Of a stretch of DNA of 5,071 nt, positions 1 to 4,013 are shown one piece after another; the stretch's first letter is position 1; each line of letters opens with the position of its first letter. The translations under genes were made by a program, and so were the position numbers. Source of the stretch: an uncultured Lachnospiraceae bacterium (GTDB lineage: Bacteria > Bacillota > Clostridia > Lachnospirales > Lachnospiraceae). The notes under the pieces are model-generated. The model was given only the letters and a program-made list of their open reading frames with translations, ran no database searches and was not told the origin of the DNA. The DNA lies in assembly GCA_910586585.1 (NCBI GenBank), contig CAJUKA010000210.1, positions 1 to 5,071 of the forward strand. The letters run 5' to 3'.

Positions 1-1192
1 TTGATAAATATACCCCACACTGCAGTCTGCGCCTTTCTTCTTTTGCAGTAAAACGTTTGACAAACAAATAATTCCGATTGTCCTGCATCAATCCCTTTTG
101 CTCTGTCACCACATACTCGTGTTCCTTCCGAATGGGAAATTGTACTTCTCCTTGTTTAATATGCTGCGAATAAAAGAGTGGAATTGCACCGTCCTCCGCA
201 TCATCACGAAGTATCTCACGATTACGAAAATCAACCGTCAAGCCCGTTTTCATTTTTAACCCAATATCCGGCAATGTTTTATCAAATCTATGTAATCGTT
301 TCAACACGGAAACTTCTTTTTCATCTGTTACTAAATAAACATAATAATCATCTCCCGAAACTATCAGGCTATACGGCACTGTCAGCGAAGTTAGATCAGC
401 AAAATCACTGTTTGATTGTGAAGAAGTGATCGTAACCTCTTCTGGCGTTTGGTTTGTCCTTTTTACTTTTATAATGATTGTTTCCTGCAAGACATCTTCT
501 TTATCAAACACCTTATTTCTGCTTACAAATAAATGAATATGTTCTAATTTCCCTTCTGTTAAAAAATACTGTCTAAATCGCTTAAAATAAGCCCCAGAAG
601 TCCATGAACGAGGGATAATATACACCATCTCCCCTTCACTATCAAGATTAAACAATCCCATTGCTGCAAAAATAAAATATAAATTGGGGGCGCCATAACA
701 TACGTCTGGCATAGCTGTTGCTTCCGGCGCATCTTTAGGTATCTTCATATATGGAGGATTGCCAATAACAAAATCATATTTCTTAGGATCGAAATTGCCG
801 CCCAACATATGATTGAAGTCCAAATACTGACTTGTAATATAATTATCTGTGACAACATGAATTTGTATGTCTTTTTTAGAGTTTACCTGACAAGTATGCA
901 AGTTCTCTTTTAACAATTCCAAAATGTTATCGTCATTTTCATAGCAAGTTAATTCTATCGTCTGAATAGAATCCATCCGTTCCAATCGTTCTAAAAGTGC
1001 ACACGACAATATACCTGAACCTGCCCCTGCGTCTAAAATGCGAACTTTGAACAAATTTTCAGGAATAGTATATAGTCCAGCCATAAAACGTGCTGTCTCT
1101 TTACTTGTAAAAAACTGACCATATTTTTTACGCTCTTTTTTCGGCATATCATCAATATATCTGTTTGTACGTTCAATAATGCAATCTAACAT
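1..1192 (-). CDS. N6-adenine DNA methyltransferase, Eco57I/BsuBI-PstI-like (3' end off the left edge)
   Basis: The frame is open from ATG 1192 to the window edge, giving 397 residues with no stop. It shows KKYGQFFTS near residues 23-30, an N-terminal signature common in gamma-type adenine methylases. The SAM-binding motif I DAGAGSG is at 54-60 and catalytic motif IV GNPPY is at 144-148. Motif I before motif IV with NPPY is the order of N6-adenine methyltransferases. The family transfers a methyl group from S-adenosylmethionine to adenine in a specific site. The region after about residue 200 should be the target-recognition part. PstI/BsuBI-type enzymes are about 500 aa, so roughly 100 residues are probably missing. 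The start is fixed by AGAAGG six nt upstream, and only 18 nt separate it from the RT stop, so it is probably in the retron operon. A BsuBI/PstI-type nuclease may lie to the left. The enzyme class is firm; the CTGCAG specificity is an inference from overall resemblance. Confidence 0.88.
   Translation of the reverse strand, partial: MLDCIIERTNRYIDDMPKKERKKYGQFFTSKETARFMAGLYTIPENLFKVRILDAGAGSGILSCALLERLERMDSIQTIELTCYENDDNILELLKENLHTCQVNSKKDIQIHVVTDNYITSQYLDFNHMLGGNFDPKKYDFVIGNPPYMKIPKDAPEATAMPDVCYGAPNLYFIFAAMGLFNLDSEGEMVYIIPRSWTSGAYFKRFRQYFLTEGKLEHIHLFVSRNKVFDKEDVLQETIIIKVKRTNQTPEEVTITSSQSNSDFADLTSLTVPYSLIVSGDDYYVYLVTDEKEVSVLKRLHRFDKTLPDIGLKMKTGLTVDFRNREILRDDAEDGAIPLFYSQHIKQGEVQFPIRKEHEYVVTEQKGLMQDNRNYLFVKRFTAKEERRRLQCGVYLS
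20..25. other. CTGCAG site inside the methyltransferase gene
   Basis: The hexamer CTGCAG lies within ACTGCAGT near the left edge, inside the methyltransferase reading frame. It would be a substrate if the enzyme has PstI/BsuBI specificity. I found two CTGCAG sites in the window, here and at 2872-2877. About one is expected by chance in 5 kb, so the count alone means little. Confidence 0.4.
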
Positions 1193-1198
1193 CGTTTA

Positions 1199-1204
1199 CC
1201 TTCT
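1199..1204 (-). promoter_or_regulatory. RBS of the methyltransferase gene
   Basis: AGAAGG on the minus strand lies six nt before ATG 1192 and fixes the start. It sits in the 18-nt gap after the RT stop. No promoter-like sequence fits in that gap, so expression probably depends on read-through from the retron promoter or on a promoter inside the RT gene. Confidence 0.75.
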
Positions 1205-1210
1205 TTTCAA

Positions 1211-2220
1211 TTAATCAAATCCTTGTTCCGTATTAATGCCAACATTATGTATGTGCTTAGAAAGATACCTACCTTTTTCCCTTTTAACCCTATAAAATCT
1301 GTCCCTTGATAATTTCTTTAGCTCCTGCTCATAGCTATGGACGTACCTATATATTTCCGGAAAGATATCTGGTTCTATTTGTCTTAGCGAACATAAGGTT
1401 CCGTTAAGCTTTTCAATTTGATATATATTACTGCTTTTTTACATTTTGCATATAACTCTATTATTTGTTTACGCTTACTATTAAGCACAACCTTTTTCCC
1501 TTGTTTTATTCCAACTCCGGTAACCACCTTAAAATCATTTACCTGATAGTAATGATCCTTTTTACTTTTTGCCAATAGTCCATTCTTTCTTAATACATCG
1601 GAAACCTCATCTCTCAAGATAGCTTTAATCGGAAAATCAGAGGAAAATGTCATATCATCTACGTAAAGCGAAAAATAGCAATTATATTCTTCTGCTAATT
1701 CATTTATTCTCTGAAACATGCTATGGTATGTCCAATATATAATTAGTTGGCTAGAGGGGCTTCCTGTTGGCAATGTTCCATTATATGTTACTAACTCAGT
1801 CATAATCCACGCAATATCAGATGCCATATTAAAAGTTTGTGAAAACATTTGATAGATTCTGCTTCGCTGCGCTGAATCATAAAATTTTGATATATCCATT
1901 GTTTTCACAAATCTATGTTCTAAATGCACCTCTGCATTTGTAATATAATTACATGATTTTTTACCCGACATTACCCATTCTGGCGTTATAATTCGTTTAA
2001 ATAGTTTACAAATATGTCTTTGTATACCCTTTAAATCTTCTGGCGGTACAGTAAAATGTCTTTCTCCATCTCCATTGGGCTTCGGTCTTGAAAATTCATT
2101 ATAACAATAGGTATGTTTTTCCTTAAAATAGTTTTTAGGCAGATTTAAAAATTCCGCTAGCCTTCTTCTATTCCTCAACCGATACAATGGGCTGTTCTCT
2201 ATTGGATAACATTTATTCAT
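1211..2220 (-). CDS. Retron reverse transcriptase, C-terminus displaced by a frameshift
   Basis: Retron RTs copy part of their own ncRNA (msd) into single-stranded msDNA, priming from the 2'-OH of a conserved G. Numbered from ATG 2220, the protein has the retron motif NAxxH (NAEVH, 95-99), palm motif A with the catalytic Asp in MDISKFYD (D109), LPTGSPSS (150-157), the catalytic box YVDD (186-189) followed by MTFSS, and the retron motif VTG (233-235). The uninterrupted frame ends at 1384 after 278 aa with an unrelated-looking tail. The -1 frame then continues with QIEKLNGTLCSLRQIEP and about 55 more residues to TAA at 1211-1213, which looks like the normal RT thumb. The restored length is about 336 aa, usual for retron RTs. 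ATG 2220 is preferred over the upstream TTG 2244 because it overlaps the HTH stop as ATGAATAA, suggesting translational coupling. Whether the shift is mutation, sequencing error or recoding is unresolved. Confidence 0.9.
1421..1440 (-). other. Frameshift site in the RT gene: A6 and (AT)4 runs
   Basis: On the minus strand the zero frame reads TGT AAA AAA GCA GTA ATA TAT ATC. Two slippage-prone tracts lie together: A6 (1435-1440) and (AT)4 (1421-1428). Adding one A, or a ribosomal -1 slip on AAA AAA, joins KCKK to SSNIYQIEKL. Removing one AT unit instead gives CKKAVIYQIEKL. Both restore the same downstream frame. The -1 frame has a TAA just before the A6 run, so the shift must occur between here and the zero-frame stop at 1384-1386. 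Confidence 0.8.
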
Positions 2221-2518
2221 CTTCAAACTTACCAACTCTTTCAAGTATTTTCAATAATTTCATTCCCGCTAATGCCACTTTCTGTTTTTTATCATTTTGT
2301 ACTTCAACATCATTTTCCAAAGCTTCTGCAAATAATAATAATGTTGATTTTTTCATTTCAAATACACTGGCATACTTATCTAATATATCCATTGTCGGCT
2401 GTTTCTTATTATTTTCTATCTCCGAAACATAGCTTTGAGAAATTCCAAGTTTCTCAGCTAATTCAGCAGATTTATATCCATTAAAAATCCGTAATAATCT
2501 AAGTGCTTCTCCAATCAT
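2213..2518 (-). CDS. XRE (Cro/C1)-family HTH protein of the retron operon
   Basis: This is a 101-aa protein. Residues about 5-55 form a Cro/C1-type helix-turn-helix: KSAELAEKLGIS is the first helix and turn, QSYVSEIENNKK the recognition helix, followed by QPTMDILDKYASVF. The C-terminal half (about 56-101) is a charged helix rich in Lys and Glu with no domain I recognise, perhaps for dimerization or partner binding. The start ATG 2518 has GAGAGGGG seven nt upstream. The stop overlaps the RT start as ATGAATAA, so the two proteins are probably made together. HTH proteins are known accessory partners of one class of retrons (I believe type VI in the 2020 classification, from memory). It could repress the operon promoter, bind msDNA, or act as antitoxin to the small peptide encoded just upstream. 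The palindrome at 3053-3069 is a candidate operator. The HTH call is firm; the role is inferred. Confidence 0.9.
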   Translation of the reverse strand: MIGEALRLLRIFNGYKSAELAEKLGISQSYVSEIENNKKQPTMDILDKYASVFEMKKSTLLLFAEALENDVEVQNDKKQKVALAGMKLLKILERVGKFEDE

Positions 2519-2525
2519 AGATTTT

Positions 2526-2556
2526 CCCCTCTCTATCTATGCATAAAAAAATAGAT
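2526..2556 (-). promoter_or_regulatory. HTH gene leader: RBS and short inverted repeat
   Basis: The 47-nt gap between the peptide stop and the HTH start carries GAGAGGGG (2526-2533), seven nt before ATG 2518. Just upstream is a 6-bp inverted repeat: ATCTAT (2556-2551 on the minus strand), a 10-nt T-rich spacer, then ATAGAT (2540-2535). The T run lies in the loop rather than after the stem, so this is not a Rho-independent terminator. It could be a weak hairpin or a half-site for the HTH protein. Confidence 0.5.
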
Positions 2557-2565
2557 TAGTTGACA

Positions 2566-2730
2566 CTAAAACAAGTTATCTAAAATCAACTCAATAATGG
2601 TTTTGCAAACATAGATAACAAATTTGCCAACCAATCTTATGATTGATTTCTTGTTATTTCTACAGAATGCCACCACTGTTTTAATGCCGGATTTGAAAAA
2701 TACTTTAACTTTTCTGCAAAACCTTTTCAT
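2566..2730 (-). CDS. 54-aa cationic amphipathic peptide, candidate retron effector
   Basis: I do not recognise this gene. The frame could extend to a TTG at 2793, but ATG 2730 has a near-perfect AAAGGAGG seven nt upstream, so the product is 54 aa. It has 13 Lys/Arg against one Asp and one Glu (net about +11). It is rich in Phe, Ile and Val and contains three Cys at residues 5, 23 and 42. Basic and hydrophobic residues alternate in a way expected of amphipathic helices, and residues about 30-50 (IIRLVGKF to IIELIL) could lie in or on a membrane. FCR at 4-6 and 22-24 hints at an 18-residue repeat. It lies between the putative ncRNA and the HTH gene in the same transcript. Small membrane-active toxins have this size and charge, so a toxin whose action is restrained by the RT-msDNA-HTH complex is an attractive inference. 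It could also be an RNA- or DNA-binding peptide. Confidence 0.75.
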   Translation of the reverse strand: MKRFCRKVKVFFKSGIKTVVAFCRNNKKSIIRLVGKFVIYVCKTIIELILDNLF

Positions 2731-2737
2731 AGTTTCG

Positions 2738-2745
2738 CCTCCTTT
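2738..2745 (-). promoter_or_regulatory. Strong RBS deciding the 54-aa peptide start
   Basis: AAAGGAGG lies seven nt before ATG 2730. The upstream TTG 2793 in the same frame has no comparable signal, which favours the short product. The hairpin at 2748-2767 ends only two nt before the RBS. Confidence 0.85.
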
Positions 2746-2747
2746 CT

Positions 2748-2767
2748 CATCTTTATAATTAAAGATG
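2748..2767 (-). other. Hairpin abutting the peptide RBS
   Basis: On the minus strand CATCTTT (2767-2761), loop AATTAT and AAAGATG (2754-2748) form a perfect 7-bp stem ending two nt before AAAGGAGG. It directly follows the GGATGG that I propose as the 3' arm (a2) of the retron ncRNA. Folding of the ncRNA and access to the RBS could therefore be linked. No T run follows, so it is not a terminator. Confidence 0.55.
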
Positions 2768-2827
2768 CCATCCAAGAAAGGAATTCGAATCAAGGTCTTT
2801 TTTCAAATCACAAACTAATCCATCATT

Positions 2828-2852
2828 AAAGCGTGTTCCATCCACACGCTTT
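2828..2852 (-). other. 9-bp hairpin with loop complementary to the proposed a1 arm
   Basis: AAAGCGTGT (2852-2844), loop GGATGGA (2843-2837) and ACACGCTTT (2836-2828) form a perfect stem. The loop is the exact complement of TCCATCC (2992-2986) at the 5' end of the same RNA. No T run follows on either strand, so it is more likely a folded element of the ncRNA than a terminator. Confidence 0.65.
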
Positions 2853-2868
2853 GAGAACGCTATGTACC

Positions 2869-2880
2869 ATACTGCAGTAT
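2869..2880. repeat. 12-bp perfect palindrome ATACTGCAGTAT with CTGCAG core
   Basis: This palindrome lies in the putative msd region. Its core CTGCAG (2872-2877) is the recognition sequence of PstI/BsuBI-type systems, the family suggested by the methyltransferase downstream. In RNA or single-stranded DNA it could form a 4-bp hairpin with a TGCA loop or pair with a second molecule. Confidence 0.6.
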
Positions 2881-3017
2881 ATGCTGTGCCAATGCGCACA
2901 TACAATACAGAACACGCATGATACTCGCTCCCCGGTTTAAATTTAAGGTTTCCCTTCCAAGCAATTTGCTCACGTTACATCTTCTGGATGGATATACCTA
3001 TTTGTTAAAGTACTATC

Positions 3018-3045
3018 AGTATAACACATAAGCAGAAAAAGTCAA
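3018..3045 (-). promoter_or_regulatory. SigA-type promoter of the retron operon
   Basis: On the minus strand there is a -35 box TTGACT (3045-3040), a 16-nt spacer, and a -10 box TATACT (3023-3018) preceded by TGT, making an extended -10. Predicted transcription start is about 3010-3012, roughly 280 nt ahead of the first reading frame. That gives a long leader suited to a retron ncRNA. It is the best promoter I see in the window. Confidence 0.8.
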
Positions 3046-3052
3046 GATATTT

Positions 3053-3069
3053 TATCGCTATTAGTGATA
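3053..3069. promoter_or_regulatory. Operator-like palindrome upstream of the retron -35 box
   Basis: TATCGCTATTAGTGATA is a 17-bp interrupted palindrome with 7 of 8 half-site pairs matching around a central T. It lies seven bp upstream of the -35 box. XRE-family regulators often bind such sites, so autoregulation by the HTH protein at 2213-2518 is plausible. No second copy was seen. Confidence 0.4.
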
Positions 3070-3145
3070 TTTTTTAGATACCACATTCAACATATCGCAA
3101 CCATCAACTTTAAACATCGTTTCTAAATATTATGTCACCATTAAT

Positions 3146-3155
3146 CCTCCCTCAC
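3146..3155. repeat. Direct repeat copy 1, CCTCCCTCAC
   Basis: On the minus strand this reads GTGAGGGAGG followed by ATTAATGGT. It matches copy 2 at 3292-3301, which reads GTGAGGGAGG followed by GAATGGT. Both copies look like an RBS plus an ATG, but the frames stop after three and ten codons. Confidence 0.5.
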
Positions 3156-3156
3156 T

Positions 3157-3176
3157 ACATGGTGCCAGCACCATGT
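3157..3176. repeat. 20-bp palindrome ACATGGTGC-CA-GCACCATGT
   Basis: Two perfect 9-bp arms flank a 2-bp centre; as RNA it would be an 8-bp stem with a tetraloop. No T run follows on either strand, which argues against an intrinsic terminator. A dimeric regulator site, a recombination site or an element end is possible. Confidence 0.6.
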
Positions 3177-3291
3177 CTATATGATTTTCAATAAAAAGAA
3201 AAAATACTGTCTCTTATCTACAACGTCTAAAAAATTACCTATTCCTTATATAGAGATTAGCATCTTACGAAAGGACATAGAAATACCATTC

Positions 3292-3301
3292 CCTCCCTCA
3301 C
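3292..3301. repeat. Direct repeat copy 2, CCTCCCTCAC
   Basis: This second copy of the 10-bp repeat starts 146 bp after copy 1 and lies four bases beyond the stop of the 104-aa gene. On the minus strand AATGGT follows in both copies. Confidence 0.5.
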
Positions 3302-3304
3302 CTT

Positions 3305-3619
3305 CTACCAGATAAAATTCCGTTCCAACTTCTCTCTCTGCCCCTTTAACTCATTCTGCTTCTCATACAAACTATTACGCTCCTCACACAGTTTTTTCAT
3401 GTGTTCTAACTTTTCTCTGATGCCATCCCGGCATTCCGGCTCTATCTGTTTGTATTCCCCTGTCAAGCTGCGAATTTTATTGTTATTCTCTTTCATCTGC
3501 TCCGAAACGCATATCCAATCAACTAAATTCCGCACTTCCATATCCATTTCATATAAATCTGTTTCCGCCAAAATCTTCGTACATAACCGCACCATTACTT
3601 TTTTCTCTGTATCTGTCAT
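3305..3619 (-). CDS. Hypothetical coiled-coil protein of the mob module
   Basis: I do not recognise this gene. It is the third in the relaxase row. An ATG at 3637 would give 110 aa but has no RBS. The ATG at 3619 has GAGGG just upstream, overlapping the TGA of the preceding gene, so a 104-aa product is preferred. Residues about 1-40 (MTDTEKKVMVRL to LVDWICVSEQM) look like a small helical domain. Residues about 55-104 are rich in Glu, Lys, Arg and Gln with heptad-like spacing, suggesting a coiled coil, and the protein ends in NFIW. There is no signal peptide or membrane segment. A role in mobilization or element maintenance is inferred from position only. Confidence 0.65.
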   Translation of the reverse strand: MTDTEKKVMVRLCTKILAETDLYEMDMEVRNLVDWICVSEQMKENNNKIRSLTGEYKQIEPECRDGIREKLEHMKKLCEERNSLYEKQNELKGQREKLERNFIW

Positions 3620-3626
3620 ATTTCCC

Positions 3627-3998
3627 TCAACTTTCATATCTAAAAAAATCTTGTGCCAACGCTTCTGCCATAGTTTTACTGTATCCCTGCTTCAAATAGC
3701 CCTGAACAATCGTACCAAACATCCCTTTTACCATATCCGCCTCTATATCACAATAGGCTTGCAGTTCTCCCGACAACGCCATCGCAACATATTCAATTGG
3801 CTTGTCATTCAACAACTCATACAGCTTCGTAAGCGATTGTTCTGTAGTATGCAGATTAGCTTCTATTTCTTCACATTTCAACTGCAAAATATTGCCGTCA
3901 GAATAATAAACTTCCACATAACCGTTATCCATGTTGTATTCACAACCTATAATATTTTCCATAGAATACTGTTCGCTCCAATTTCCATTATCTATCAT
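3627..3998 (-). CDS. Hypothetical protein, possibly DUF6061-like, in the mob operon
   Basis: This 123-aa protein starts at ATG 3998, with AAAGGCGG six nt upstream and 15 nt after the relaxase stop. The stretch from about residue 16 to 90 (GCEYNMDNGYVEVYYSDGN, then LNDKPIEYVAMALSGELQAY) resembles, from memory, small DUF6061-type proteins carried beside mobilization genes in clostridial elements. Its biochemical role is unknown to me. The last 35 residues (VKGMFGTIVQGY to DFFRYES) look like an added helical tail. It has no signal peptide or membrane segment, and the mildly acidic composition suggests a cytoplasmic protein. Its TGA lies just ahead of the next gene's start, so the three genes are probably one transcript. 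The gene is well supported; the family label is tentative. Confidence 0.75.
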   Translation of the reverse strand: MIDNGNWSEQYSMENIIGCEYNMDNGYVEVYYSDGNILQLKCEEIEANLHTTEQSLTKLYELLNDKPIEYVAMALSGELQAYCDIEADMVKGMFGTIVQGYLKQGYSKTMAEALAQDFFRYES

Positions 3999-4013
3999 AT
4001 CAATCCGCCTTTC

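Larger units (their letters stand above)
2768..3011 (-). ncRNA. Putative retron msr-msd ncRNA
   Basis: About 280 nt lie between the promoter's predicted start (about 3011) and the peptide gene, with no convincing reading frame and dense inverted repeats, in the usual position of a retron ncRNA. Candidate arms are a1 CCATCCAG (2991-2984) and a2 TTGGATGG (2775-2768), 8 bp including one G-U. After a1 come GTGAGC (2973-2968, possible branch G), a short AGC/GCT hairpin, and AAGG-GAAA-CCTT (2957-2946). The msd-like part has TGTGC/GCACA (2900-2896 with 2889-2885), the palindrome ATACTGCAGTAT (2880-2869), and a 9-bp stem AAAGCGTGT/ACACGCTTT (2852-2828). GCGTGTTC (2917-2910) can pair with GAACACGC (2838-2831) as an alternative base stem. 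Exact ends, branch point and fold are unproven; the a1/a2 pairing is short. Confidence 0.6.
3070..3304. other. Gene-free stretch between the mob genes and the retron promoter
   Basis: Within the 3046-3304 gap I see no credible gene on either strand. It is AT-rich and holds the 20-bp palindrome at 3157-3176 and the repeated CCTCCCTCAC at 3146-3155 and 3292-3301. A T-rich stretch on the minus strand (about 3181-3212) follows the mob genes without a good stem before it, so termination of the mob transcript here is only possible. This is where a junction between the mobilization module and the retron cargo would be expected. Confidence 0.5.

Noticed and set aside
178..429. 83-aa reading frame on the plus strand
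   Set aside because: It lies opposite the well-supported methyltransferase frame, has no recognisable domain, and is a shadow frame.
2221..2244. Upstream TTG start for the RT (eight more residues)
   Set aside because: The ATG at 2220 overlaps the HTH stop as ATGAATAA, a usual coupled arrangement, and the TTG has no RBS.
2731..2793. N-terminal extension of the small peptide to 75 aa from TTG 2793
   Set aside because: There is no RBS at the TTG, while ATG 2730 has AAAGGAGG seven nt upstream. The extension also overlaps the hairpin and the proposed ncRNA end.
2828..2852. Rho-independent terminator after the promoter
   Set aside because: The stem is good but only three T follow, then AATGATGG. 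The genes downstream need the same transcript, so it fits an ncRNA element better.
3061..3117. 18-aa frame MFKVDGCDMLNVVSKKYH upstream of the retron promoter
   Set aside because: It has no RBS, overlaps the operator-like palindrome and ends just before the promoter. It could be a gene remnant but cannot be supported as a gene.
3157..3176. oriT of the MobV relaxase
   Set aside because: MobV origins usually lie upstream of the relaxase gene, which is beyond the right edge, and the palindrome has no recognisable MobV nick-site sequence.
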